DNA from: Amoebidium appalachense | Taxonomy: Eukaryota; Ichthyosporea | DNA: 64,000 nt | Assembly (NCBI GenBank): GCA_963693365.1 | Contig: CAVNZM010000006.1 | Coordinates: 2,108,001 to 2,172,000 of the forward strand | Reading direction: 5' to 3' | Part shown: positions 23,932-40,346 of the stretch, piece after piece | Numbering within the stretch: the stretch's first letter is position 1 | How the letters are laid out: every line of letters starts with the position of its first letter | Program-made: the position numbers and the translations under genes | Notes under the pieces: generated by a model | The model's input: the letters and a program-made list of their open reading frames with translations, nothing else | Told to the model about the DNA's origin: nothing | Databases searched by the model: none

Positions 23932-24355
23932 CTCGCCCCTGCCCCCTTCTTCTCTATATGTCCCATCCTTGTTCTCCCCTCTCAACTCTCTCACTTGCTC
24001 GTCCTCCCTCCCTTTCCGTTCTCTCAGAGCTCTCCCGTTCTCTTTCTCTCTACCTCTCTCTCCCTCGCCATCTGCCCCCTTCCCCCACCACCATCCACAC
24101 CTTGCTAGCAGGCTCCTCGAGCTTTCGCACGCACACACATTCGTGCCCGTATATGTGTTCTTGTACACACGCACGGTAGACGGGTTCCTTTTGCCTTTTG
24201 GAGGGTGGGTGGGTGGGTGGGTGGGGAGGGGGCTGGATGGAAAGACATGGAAACGAGGAGGGAGGGACAAAAACTTCTTGTGTGCCTGGTTTGTTTGTGC
24301 AGTGCTTGCAGCTGAGCTGTGTATGGTATATCTTCCCATAGGATACCGTGCACAT

Positions 24356-24392
<37 letters not shown>

Positions 24393-24568
24393 ACATAAAG
24401 GCGTTTGCTGCGCACCGGGGGGGGATGGGGGGGGGGGGGGGGGGGGGGGAGGAGCAGGGGTTATGATGGGCTTGGTCCTTTTTTCGGCTTTTGCTTTTTT
24501 AGTAAGGAAAAGTCTGCAGGGTTACACATGCTCATATGCATCCACACCAACACACACACACACACACA

Positions 24569-24625
<57 letters not shown>

Positions 24626-24757
24626 TCACTCACTCACACACACACACAGGCGCTGCTTTGTTGCCTGCATGCAGAACCACGAACCAGTGCTTGTCGATTT
24701 GGACACGGGCCAGATCAGCCCCGTGCTGCCACCTGAGCTGAGACAGCAAGGTGTGTC

Positions 24758-24790
<33 letters not shown>

Positions 24791-27402
24791 CATACACACA
24801 CACACACACATGCACATGCACATGCACATACACACAGGCTCACACACCACCACCACCATACCGCTTGCTCCCTTTGATGGGATAAGGAGATGGAGAGGTA
24901 TGAGCTGGAGAGCCCAAGGGGAGAGCAACGGCCCCGGGAGGGGGGGGGGGGATCACACAATGTAACAATGCACATGGGGTAGACAAGGGAGGGAGAGGTG
25001 TCGTTTGTGTGTCCGTATCATCCTCCCCCCCCCCCCCCCCCCCCCACCCCCCCCCCCTCCCCCCCTCTCCCCCCCCCCCCCCCACACACACACACACACA
25101 CATGTCCGCACACATGAACGTACCTTTTCCGGATCTGCCGTCTCTCGATATGGTGCTGCCTAACGGTGGTGCCTATTCGTCTGCACGTGAACTCGGTAGG
25201 TGTGAGCACATACACGGTCGTCTCTGAATGTTGCAAAGTGCATGTCGCCCAAGTATATTACGGCCAGTTGAAAATTGGGATATATTTCCTTTTGCACAAA
25301 TGTGCTTTTATCTAAGGATATATGCAACCTGCCCTATCTCAGGCTAGATATCTAATATTTATCCGTTTTCAGAGGACGCGCAGGCACCAGGGGAATCACA
25401 AGTTGATAGCCAGGATATATCTGCTCAACAGAGTGGAGAGGAAACTAAAGAGGGAGTGGGTATTAACGAAACATCAGAAAACAAATCGGGGATGGCCCCA
25501 GCCGGAATAGTTAAAAACAAACAGGATGGAGACATTAAGGAGGAATCAGACAAACCAGATTCAGCCACTAGAGATGATGGGATGGACACGGAGGATGACA
25601 AAGCCGAAAAGGAGGATAATACTAACGAGGATAACAAATTGGAGAAGAAACGAAGGAAAGGAAGGAGAGATCGGAGAGAGAGAGACCGAACAAAAGAGAG
25701 GGAGAGACAAAAAACTTCAAGCCAGGTAAGAGCCGCCGCCCCCCCCCCCCCCCCCCCCCCCCCCCGACCGCTTTACTTCCATGCAACCGGGCTTGGTTGC
25801 TCTGTGTCGTGCATCTGTAAGCACATACGCACTTTTCGCTGCACTGCATTAGTTTGCACACACATATTCACCGTTTTGCTCACCTTGCTTGCATAAGCAA
25901 CCCTGCGCGTCTTTGATCAAGACGGGTTGACCCTCCCAAGTTCAGTTGATGCTCCTGTCTGAGTTGGAGAGTCGTATATACGCGGGCTAAGGGGTCGAAA
26001 CTCAGACGCAATTGATGACTTTGGCCCTCCCTGAGGATGGGCTCTGCTTATGACGCATACTGTGCGCATGGCTATGTTGCATACTTGAATGTTTGCCTTT
26101 GCATGTTTCCTTCGTGTATGCGTACTTCGTACCGTGTTTCGCATTCAAACCCCCCCCCCCCCCCCCCCCCCGGCCCCCTCCTGCATACATGCATTACGTT
26201 GTCCACTGCAAATGTGCACATCTTGCAATATATCTCAGTCTCCCCCCTTCCCCCTTCCTCTGCCCCCCCTCCCCCCCCCCCCCCCCCCTCCCCCCGCCCC
26301 TCTTGCCGCAGCTGCCAACATGGGCCGGTCGAATGGAGTAGTCAGTCCTCTTTGTGCATATTCTGTAGTCGTGTTTGCATGCCATTTTGTCTAGCACCAT
26401 TTCTCTGTGGATCCTTGCACTTCAAATCATGTGTGTACGTAATCTTTCTTCACGAGACCCCTTGTGTTTATTTAGACCCTCCTTCCATTAGAACCCTTTC
26501 TCCCCCATTATTTCCTTTGTGCGGCAGATTCACATCGACATCTCTTGGTGACTGCCTTCGTTGTGTTTGTGTTGTATCCCAGCATATCTTATCGGAGCCG
26601 GTTAGGTTGATAAAGATCGATCTCCATCGGGCTAATCTGTGAGAATCGTGAGATTCCATTAACTGAAAGTGTAAAAGCATGCAGTAGTGCAACTGAGTTA
26701 GAGCGTGTGGTGGTGTCCCTTTTTCTTTAAGCCACTTTTGCGGTCCTGATCGCAGGTTATAATCGGATCTAATCGGATCTCCCTTCAGGCATCCAAGGGC
26801 GGGTTTGATCGCACATATGTGGCATCGTTTGATCGGAGGGGCAGCCGGCTGTTCATCGGCACACTCAACGGGGAAGTGGTGGTGCTGGAGTTCCCCTCCC
26901 TGCAGGTGTGTGTATGCCTGTTTTATTCTTCCAATGCTTGTTTTATGCTTGTTATGCTTGTTGTACGGTTCCGTCGCTAGATATATGCTTGTTATGCCCG
27001 TTATGTGCTTCTGTTTGTTTTATGTTCGTTATGCTCATTATACACTTCCGGTGCTTGGTTTATGCTTGTTATGCTCGTTATCTGCTTCCGATGCTCCTTT
27101 TACGCTTGGCATGTTCTTTTTCTGCTTACCGCTGCAACATGCCATTTAACCGAAGCAAGGAGCAAACAACAAGCATATAGACCACAAAACGCAACAGTGT
27201 GATTGGGGCACACAAACACTAGCGCAATTGATCTTTGCTCGCACATTGTAGCGATAAACTATCGGTGGTTTAACATTTTTCTCACATAGGTACTGCACCG
27301 TCTCTCGATGGGCCAATCAACTACGGCCATTCTTCACATCGTTTTCGGCAGCAAGGACGGGTACTTTCCCCCCCCCCCCCCCCCCCCACCCACCCACCCA
27401 CC

Positions 27403-27456
<54 letters not shown>

Positions 27457-27475
27457 CGCTTAACAGGCTCGCACG

Positions 27476-27553
<78 letters not shown>

Positions 27554-27637
27554 GCCTAATTCGTCACCCACTGACGCCTTCCCCCGAGAAGCCAAACGAA
27601 AACTAGCAGGCAAGTCTTCAATACATACTGAATTCGC

Positions 27638-27679
<42 letters not shown>

Positions 27680-28930
27680 ATCCATTTCTGACTGCAGAGG
27701 GAAGAGACCCAACATTAAAAATGACTCCTGACCTATAAACAAAGTGCAGAAGCAGGGGCAGGGAGCGTTTACATATTAGCACTGATGTAGTCTTCGGACG
27801 TATACCTCTGCAGGCCATTTCTAGTCAACACGAGTGACCGGCTGCTTCGAGTGTACAACAGTGAGACGTATGTGATGGAGCACCGCTATCAAGACTATGT
27901 AAACCGGCTGAGATGGAAGTGTTGTTGCTTCAGCACGGACGATCGTTACGTCATTGCAGGTACAAGGTGGTGTGAGTAAGACTAGTGGTGGTTTAAATAG
28001 TTAAACCCAGTTATACATGGTGAAGGTGGTGGTGGTTGCTGCTAGAAAGGCACAGACCGGCGGGGGGGCGAAGGGGGGGGGGGGGGGGGGGGGGAGGGGC
28101 ACAGGGAGATTGCCGAGGAGGTTTTGTGTGTATGTGTATTCTTGGTGCTTGCTTTGTTTGCATTGATTTTGTGTTTCCTTTTCTTCGTTTCTTTTGGTGT
28201 TTTCGTTGCTGTTTTTCCCTTTTCTTTTTTTCTTCTTCTTCGTCTTTTTCTCTCTCTCTCTTTTCTTTTTTTCTTTTTCTTTTTTTTTTTCTTTTTTTTT
28301 TTCTTTTCTTTTTGGTGGGGGGGGGGGGGGGGGGGGGGGGGGGGAGGGGGGGGTTAGTTAAGGGAGGTCAGAGGAAAGGGTAGAAATAGGTGTGTAGCGA
28401 ACTGTTGTTCGCATCTAGGGTGGTGGTAGAAAATTGGGCAATTGGGGGGCTCATGGTGAATTGGGTGCAGGATCGGCAGAAAAAACACTCCACCACATCT
28501 ACGTGTTTGATGGCAAGGCAGGGGGGCTCGTGAAAATGCTGGAGGGTCCAAAGGAGGGCATGGTCGACATGGCAGTATGTGCCTTCCCCCCCCCCCCCCC
28601 CCTCTCCCCCCCCCTCCCCCCTCTCCCTCTCTCTCTATCAGGCTTGCGTTCCCCTCCAATTTATTCGTCTCCCCCCCCCCCCCCCCCCCCCCGGGTGCGG
28701 AAACACACACACGCACACGTCCTAACCGGAGGCACAAAAGAGGAACATGCTCTGTGTTGTCTTCCTTGCCCGTCACAATACATGGAAACACTAATTCTCA
28801 CAACTACAGACACTCACCCATACACGAGCACACACGCGCGCACACACATAGAGAGGGAGAGAGAGGGACGGGATGGGGGGAGAGAGAGAGATACACACAA
28901 TCCACACACAGACACACACACACACGCACA

Positions 28931-29000
<70 letters not shown>

Positions 29001-29103
29001 CACTGACATTCTAACCACCCAGTGGCACCCTACCCGCACAATGATAGCATCGTGTGCCGGCACAGGCTGTGTCTATCTGTGGGGTGTGCCACACCAGGTG
29101 AGA

Positions 29104-29141
<38 letters not shown>

Positions 29142-29183
29142 ATATTAGAGCGACAAGAACGCCACGCCACTTAAATGTTTTCA

Positions 29184-29226
<43 letters not shown>

Positions 29227-29293
29227 CGCACGCGCCCGCATGTGCGTTCTACATTTATTTCAAGTTTCTGTCGTCTTTTTTTTTTGTTCCCTC

Positions 29294-29339
<46 letters not shown>

Positions 29340-29824
29340 AAAACAAAAAAAAACAAAAAAAAAAACAAGAAAACAAGACAAGATATCCTTGCATATCACA
29401 GACACATTCCCAACAAGTATACCCCTCTCATATCCATCCCCCCACAGGACAACTGGGCCGCATATGCCCCCAACTTCACGCAGATTGACGAAAACGAGGA
29501 ATACGTCGAGGCAGAGGATGAATTCGATATCGTACGTGCTATGACATATCCCCCCTCCCCCCTCCCCCCCCCCCCCCCCCCCCCCCAGCCCAGCCCTGGG
29601 TTTCCTCCTCTCTTCCCTCACAATAAGCTACCCATTTGAGTATGAACTTTCCGTGAGTTTCCGCCTCATTTGAGGCTCATATTCTATGTATCGATCGTCC
29701 GTGTGTTTTAACTTCACATGTCACTCTTTAGGATACAGAGGTCCAGAGCCCGTGCACATTCATGAATGTAAGGGGCACCGAGTGAATGCTTGTGCTTGTG
29801 CATGAGCATGTATATGTACGTGTG

Positions 29825-29904
<80 letters not shown>

Positions 29905-30425
29905 ACCTGTGAGTGGCTGCCTACATATGCACGTATGTGTGCAAATGCACGCACTTGCCAAGCAATGCTGCTAACTACACATATGCCGCTCGTATGTCGA
30001 CAGTATAGTGGTAGATACTCCCTGTGTGGCGTCAAAGGAATTGCTACACTCTATTCACCAGTCAGGTTTACCAGAAATGGGGTGTCTAGGCCGATATTCA
30101 AGCAACACATGTATTGGGAGTGGAAAATGTGATTGTATAGTTAGCAAATAGTATCATGGAATAGTGTGTTTGAAGGGGGTTTTTCTGACAAAGGGGCATA
30201 TGTTTACAGGATAGCAATGGGGACAGTGTGGAGCAGAGGCGAGACAAAGACATGAGGGCAGAGGACCCAGTCGACGTGTGCGCACGTGAGCCCATCTGGT
30301 TCCTTCACAGCAGGTAGTGTGGGAATCAACCCCCACCCCCCCCCCCCCCTTCCCCCCCTTTCCTCCCCTTCTGCCCCCCTCCCCTCCCCCCCCCCCCCTC
30401 CCCAACCTACCATCACCACCACACG

Positions 30426-30488
<63 letters not shown>

Positions 30489-30735
30489 TCCCGCCCGATC
30501 TCATATCTTCTAAGGCTTCCTCCTCCCCGCTTTCTCCACTCTATCCATTATGCGCCTGGATACATACAGTTCAACCCCCCCCTCCCCCCCCTCCCCCCCC
30601 CCCCCCTGGACCCCCGACCCCCCTCCCACCACCACCACCATTTCTCCGCCTCTCACACCGTGGCCATAGTTTTGCCAACCCGGTTGATTGCCTTCTCATC
30701 CATCCGGAAACTGAAGTCGAACCGTGATACTCCCC

Positions 30736-30784
<49 letters not shown>

Positions 30785-31056
30785 TTACACACACAAGCAG
30801 TCCCAGAAGCTCCATCTGGTGTTTGGCTGCCACCCTCAGGGGATTATAGAAGTACTGTGTGCATATATATACATGTTGTGCTGACATTTATCCAATCAGT
30901 GACGAGGAAGCAGATGACGAAGACGATCCCGTGTTCTTGGTTTCCCTTTCGGATTTGACGCCCGAAGAAGGTATATCCCCCCCCCCCCCCCCCCCCCTTT
31001 CTGTCTCTCTTTTTCTACCCCCCCCCCCCCCCCCGTATATATATATATATACATAT

Positions 31057-31091
<35 letters not shown>

Positions 31092-31508
31092 AAGAAATAA
31101 ATAAAATAAAATAAAATAAAATAAAATAAAATAACAAACACCCCATCCATGCGACATACCCACACACTTACACACTCAGTCATATACCCACCCACATATC
31201 ACACCAACCCATGCACATGCACACACCTGACCCCTTCCAGAAAAGTGACGTAAAACTCACCAACCACCCTCTCTGCAGACGAGCCACCCAAGGCTCCCCC
31301 TGCACCGTATACCGTTCTACCATTGCCCCACGAAACGATTGCACACGCTGGGCTGGAGGGGGTGGAAAAGGTTACAGAAAGCACGCAACAACCAACAAAG
31401 GGGAAAAACACACTGACGGCTGCAGTGACGAAGGAGGAAGGATTAGAGCAGCAGCAGGCAGATGCTGCAAAGAAAGAACGAAACAGGAAAAGACAAAGAA
31501 CACGATAA
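20237..31508 (+). CDS. RBBP5: RbBP5/Swd1, WD40 subunit of the Set1/MLL (COMPASS) histone H3K4 methyltransferase
   Basis: Exons: 20237-20255, 21172-21200, 21944-22042, 22547-22617, 23359-23502, 24650-24750, 25373-25725, 26789-26905, 27290-27360, 27814-27959, 28471-28574, 29023-29097, 29448-29531, 29732-29767, 30210-30313, 30670-30723, 30900-30970, 31279-31508. Phases chain perfectly to 635 aa. The start MNIALMENF resembles the RbBP5 N-terminus. WD40 blades include [53 protein letters not shown] and [20 protein letters not shown]. After the propeller come the acidic Ash2L-contact segment ([12 protein letters not shown]) and a WDR5-binding-like motif (EDPVDVCA), in the RbBP5 order. Exon 7 inserts about 117 residues of Glu/Asp/Lys-rich linker ending in a basic stretch between blades; this is unusual. 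The tail is basic and ends NRKRQRTR. It should act in the nucleus as a scaffold with WDR5, Ash2L and a Set1/MLL enzyme. Confidence 0.95.
22760..22843. repeat. (CA)n microsatellite in RbBP5 intron 4
   Basis: About 40 uninterrupted CA units, followed by imperfect CA to about 22990. The intron opens with a C tract 6 nt after its donor (22618) and ends in another CA-rich block before the acceptor at 23358. Confidence 0.95.
23601..23800 (-). repeat. Dispersed repeat, subfamily A copy, flanked on both sides by C tracts
   Basis: Read on the minus strand, it starts gaatgcgg, contains gcagagcccatcctcaggg and ends at the ccgcgtttatacgacgctc block. C homopolymers (G on its own strand) abut both ends. 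It lies in RbBP5 intron 5. Confidence 0.85.
25883..26149 (-). repeat. Dispersed repeat, subfamily A copy, full length
   Basis: On the minus strand this copy runs from tttgaatgcg (next to the C tract from 26150) through the shared core to ttgcttatgcaagcaagg. It is about 90% like the 40063-40346 copy by eye. It lies in RbBP5 intron 7. Confidence 0.88.
26930..27130. repeat. Degenerate minisatellite in RbBP5 intron 8
   Basis: The phrase tatgcttgttatgc and variants recur about four times with 40-50 bp spacing, starting about 25 nt after the donor of exon 8. No coding role seen. Confidence 0.75.
27367..27551. repeat. C tract, CCCA repeat and two long (CA)n arrays in RbBP5 intron 9
   Basis: The intron begins gtacttt followed by a C run, then (CCCA)n, then (CA)n at about 27409-27450 and 27479-27551. 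It is the clearest example of the donor / C tract / CA order. Confidence 0.95.
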
Positions 31509-31730
31509 TTCAATGCATTCCTGATGTTGTTTTGTGCTTGTGTTTGTTGTTCTTGTTAACCGTGAAGTTATTGTTTGTTTGAATGTTTTTCGTTTGATAA
31601 GTCAGAAAGATCGATTGTAGAATCGTTGTAGAGTTTGAAATGGTGAGGGAAGACCGGTGAGATTTAGCCGAAATCCTTCACCGTGTCTCAAGCTGCCCTT
31701 TTGATATCCATGAGTGTTTTCTTGCTCTTC

Positions 31731-31924
31731 TCCTTTGGAATACTCGACTTTTGATGTTATTATCCTCAAGATTGACTCAGAAAAATTGTTGACTCAGTTC
31801 CGAAGGCTTGTTTCATGATAACGATTTGTCTTTAGTTTTGTTTTTCACACACAATGTCCACCACATATGCGCATTTCATGCACAAAATGGCGCATGCACA
31901 TTGCATATACGTGCAGGCACACAC
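31731..31924 (+). repeat. 194-bp direct repeat, copy 1
   Basis: It is nearly identical to 32201-32394 (470 bp apart), from tcctttggaatactcgactt to gtgcaggcacacac, with only a handful of differences visible. This indicates a recent segmental duplication or unequal exchange. Confidence 0.93.
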
Positions 31925-32200
31925 ATATCCATGAGTGTATTATAATTAGAGTTTTGTTTGGATGATGAATGAGATACGGTGTGCTTTAAGTGTTGACACG
32001 GCTTATATTCACGTATGGGTGATGGAAAGAGACACAAAGAACGGCCACACATCCTATGTACTGTGTACACAGCATACGTAATGTAGTTTAATGACGTGTT
32101 CTTCAATAAAATGTCTTTGGAAATTAAGGTCTTTTCCAAATACTGGCATAATGCTATAAAATTGCCGCCTTTCAATAGATCGTGCTTAGGCTGCGATCTT

Positions 32201-32394
32201 TCCTTTGGAATACTCGACTTTTGATGTTATTATCCTCAAGATTGACTCAGAAAAATTGTTAACTCAGTTCCGAAGGCTTGTTTCATGATAACGATTTGTC
32301 TTTAGTCTTGTTTTTCACACACAATGTCCACCACATATGCGCATTTCATGCATACAAGGGCGCATGCACATTGCATATACGTGCAGGCACACAC
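32201..32394 (+). repeat. 194-bp direct repeat, copy 2
   Basis: Second copy of 31731-31924. Just beyond it the sequence expands into a CA array and the 54-bp minisatellite, whereas copy 1 has only a very short CA run there. Confidence 0.93.
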
Positions 32395-32420
32395 ACACAC
32401 ACACGTGGGCGCTCGGGCGT

Positions 32421-32590
32421 GCACACACACACACACAAATACACACGTGTACAGACACCTAGCACAAAAACTGTGCACACACACACACACAAATACACGC
32501 GTGTACAGACACCTAGCACAAAAAACTGTGCACACACACACACACAAATACACACGTGTACAGACACCCAGCACAAGAACTGTGCACGCA
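32421..32590. repeat. 54-55-bp minisatellite, 3 units
   Basis: Each unit has a CA array, aaatacac, gtgtacagacacc, agcacaa and ctgtg. The phrase gtgtacagacacc recurs at offsets of 54 and 55 bp; a degenerate fourth unit follows at about 32613. Confidence 0.9.
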
Positions 32591-32868
32591 CACACGCCTA
32601 GGCCATCTGCACGCACACGCGTGTACAGGCTCAGATCTGCTGATACCGTAGGTGTTCCTTTGGAACCTTTCTTTCTTTCTTTCTTTTTTGTGTGTGTACA
32701 TGTGGGTGGGTGGGTGGGTGGATGGGGGTAGAATAGAAGTAGAATTAGAATTTCCATTGTATTTTTCTCACCACAAGCTTCTTTGCAAGGTCGACCGAAA
32801 AGGTAGTTGCAAGCTTAATTGAAAACTGAGTGTGTGTGTGTGTTTTAAGAGGGGGGGGGGGGGGGGGG

Positions 32869-33004
32869 TTTGAATGCGGAACACGGTACGAAGTACGCAT
32901 ACACGAAGGACACATGCAAAGGCAAACATTCAAGTATGCAACATCAGCCATGCGCACAGTATGCGTCATAAGCAGAGCCCATCCTCAGGGAGGGCCCAAG
33001 TCAT
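32869..33004 (+). repeat. Dispersed repeat, subfamily A copy, 3'-truncated
   Basis: A G tract leads into tttgaatgcggaac and then the shared core gcagagcccatcctcagggagg; it stops at aagtcat. Confidence 0.85.
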
Positions 33005-33058
33005 GGGGGTTACATTGTTGAGTAGCTAAGGAGCGTTGGGCATATACTATCCTGATAT

Positions 33059-33151
<93 letters not shown>

Positions 33152-33185
33152 TGTGTGTGTTGGGGGAAAAGGAGGGGGGGGGGGG

Positions 33186-33320
33186 TTTGAATGCGTCAAA
33201 AAGTACGAAGTACACAAGAACAAACGGATAACACGATGCAGAATGCAAGCCATACATAAAGAGTATGCATAATAAGCAGAGCCCATCCTCAGGGGGGGCC
33301 CACGTCATCCACAGTACCCG
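33186..33320 (+). repeat. Dispersed repeat, subfamily B copy, 3'-truncated
   Basis: A G tract leads into tttgaatgcgtc and then the subfamily B middle block; it stops at acagtacccg. It lies 180 bp after the 32869-33004 copy in the same orientation, separated by a (TG)n array. Confidence 0.85.
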
Positions 33321-33849
33321 GGGGGGGGTCTGGTAGGTGGCTTGAAGCAAGTATAGGTACGTGGGTTTATTCATAAAATTGAAATCAGCATAAAAATCAT
33401 ACTCGGAAAATCGTCTACCAGCCCCGGAGAGTTCCCTTAGACTATAGCTAGAACACAAAACTTGCGGGGAAAACATCACCCAATAGTTGCAGCAATAATC
33501 GAACCACATATCGTGAACACGAACCGGCCTAACCATAGAATCTGTACAATGTACAATGAACACACATATTGCATATTTGTCATACATCACAACATTCGAA
33601 CGCTGCCCCCCTCCCTCCCCCCTCTCCTCCCTCCCACCATCGCACCACACCCTCTCCCCTTCCCGCAATCCCCAAACAAATACCAACCCCTACCCTATTC
33701 CCCCCTTCCCCCCCTCCCTCCCCCCCCTTTGCCCCCACCTCCTCCGCTCCTATCCCTCCCCCTCTCTCTCTCTCCCCCCCCCCCCCCCCCCCCCCCCCAC
33801 ACACACACACTCAAAACCCCCCACCCACCCCCCTCTCCCACCACCACAC

Positions 33850-38684
<4,835 letters not shown>

Positions 38685-39098
38685 TTCCAAAGTTTATCTT
38701 TTTACCGACCTTTGTCAGAACTAAAGGTTTCCTGTCCAGCAAGAGCGCAAAAAAGTGAACTTGCCTTTGCTGGGTTGCTAGGAATCAATACTAAATAGGC
38801 TACGCTGTTGAACTAGGTGCCAACTGAGAACCTGGCTTACTTTGCGCTAGGGTAGCACAAGAGAACTGTAACAATACGAAAAGTAAAGATCCTCGAGAAG
38901 ACAAGTTGCTCTCGTTTTCCACAGCTGCGTAGTCACTTTGAGTGCTGTCTCCCTGCGGCTCTCTAACATACGTTGTATGTTGCCGCAGGCGACAGTCACT
39001 AGACAAAGTTGGATCGCGCGTAATCGGATCTGGTTTTTCGAGCAATGGTTGGTTACAAATCACGCTAATTACTCATTATGAAATGAGGTTTGAAAGGC

Positions 39099-39110
39099 TT
39101 TTGGCGGGAA
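39099..39110 (+). promoter_or_regulatory. Perfect E2F-type motif, 415 nt upstream of the Rab start codon
   Basis: TTTTGGCGGGAA matches the E2F/DP consensus (TTTSSCGC and its longer forms). It lies in a homopolymer-free stretch. Which gene it serves is unclear: the Rab gene is minus strand, starting at 38684. Confidence 0.45.
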
Positions 39111-40062
39111 TACCAGGAGGAGATATGATTGGGTTTGGAATCCCCGATCTCTGAGCGAAGCAAAAATGCCCAACAGTGAACAAGGCGGCCCTTTTCAGTC
39201 CCGTACGTATGTACATGAGGCAACAACGTTGGAAACGTAACTTGGAGTTCGGCATGTTTGAATGTCGGAGAATCGAATATAGCGCAATAAGTAGCTGGCT
39301 TTATTGTGCGCGGCTTGCTTGTGCTTCCACGCGAATTCAATGTTCCTTTCCGCGGCCTCCCCACCTCTTATCCATATGAGATGTTTCAACTTCTCAAATG
39401 CACAACTTGAATCACATGGTACCGGTGACTGACTGACTTTAGTGTATCCAAGCCACGAATCTTAGGGGATGCAAGCAGATGCCGTGCAGATCATGGCAAA
39501 ACACGTTAGTTAGATCATAATCCTGTGCAAATATTTGATACGAAAGATGGAACACAGAGATGTGAGTGCAGTGCTCGCCGTACGCGCCACCTTGACCTTG
39601 TTTGTGCCAAAAACTATGTGCACACCTGAAATCTCCATCCAGATCTATATAGCGTACACAACACCTCCCCCTTCCCCTCCCCTCCCCGCGCTCCCCCGTG
39701 CCACCCCCCCCCCCCCCCACCACCACCACCACCACCACCACCACCATCACACACACACACACACACCACATTCACCAAAATACAAATGCACACACACACA
39801 CACTCCATCGATCCACCCAGCAAGACGATGCGATGGCCGTATCATCACGTATGCGAGAAAGGCCGTCGACGGCTCTGCACGCGGGGCAGCTGTCGATGGA
39901 TCTGGACGAGGAAGGGAGAGGGAGGTGCGGGAGGGGGGAGGGGGGAGGGGGGAGGGGGGACGGGAGGAGGGGGGGGCGGGTTTGTTGTTGCAAGCACCAA
40001 GCATGGTACCGGTGACACAGAATGCACACGGTCTGTTTGAAGGGGGGGAACCCTAGAGGGGG

Positions 40063-40346
40063 GTTTGAATGCGGAACACGGTACGAAGTACGCATACACC
40101 ACGAGAAGCATGGTGCAGGACACATGCAAAGGCAAACATTCAAGTGTGCAACATCAGCCATGTGCACAGTATACGCCACAAGCAGAGCCCATCCTCAGGG
40201 AGGACCCAAGTCATCAATTGCGTCTGAGTTTCGACCCCTTAGCCCGCGTATATACGACGCTCCAACTCAGACAGCAGCATCAACTGAACTTGGGCGGGTC
40301 AACCCGTCTTGATCAAAGACGAGCAGGGTTGCTTATGCAAGCAAGG
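40063..40346 (+). repeat. Dispersed repeat, subfamily A copy, full length
   Basis: It runs from gtttgaatgcgg to ttgcttatgcaagcaagg, about 284 bp, with a short G run at its 5' end and a longer one about 35 bp past its 3' end. I used it as the reference for subfamily A. Confidence 0.9.

Larger units (their letters stand above)
31509..33849. other. Convergent intergenic region between RbBP5 and the Rab gene
   Basis: It contains a ~194-bp direct duplication (31731-31924 and 32201-32394), a 54-bp minisatellite, two dispersed-repeat copies, a long (TG)n (33060-33150) and a C-rich end. An AATAAA at 32105 is a possible but distant poly(A) signal for RbBP5. No exon is supported. Confidence 0.6.

Noticed and set aside
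25105-25199. Exon-like block on the plus strand ([16 protein letters not shown]) ending at a gtaggt donor, between RbBP5 exons 6 and 7
   Set aside because: There is no AG acceptor before it, and exon 6 already joins exon 7 in the correct phase.
25970-26040. Possible hammerhead ribozyme in the dispersed repeat (gtcgaaac next to ctgagga)
   Set aside because: The conserved CUGAUGA core is missing and the order of elements is wrong for any hammerhead permutation.
28981-29022. RbBP5 exon 12 starting right after the CA array at 28999
   Set aside because: That acceptor gives an immediate stop in phase 0; the next AG (29022) continues directly into the conserved WHPTRTM in frame.
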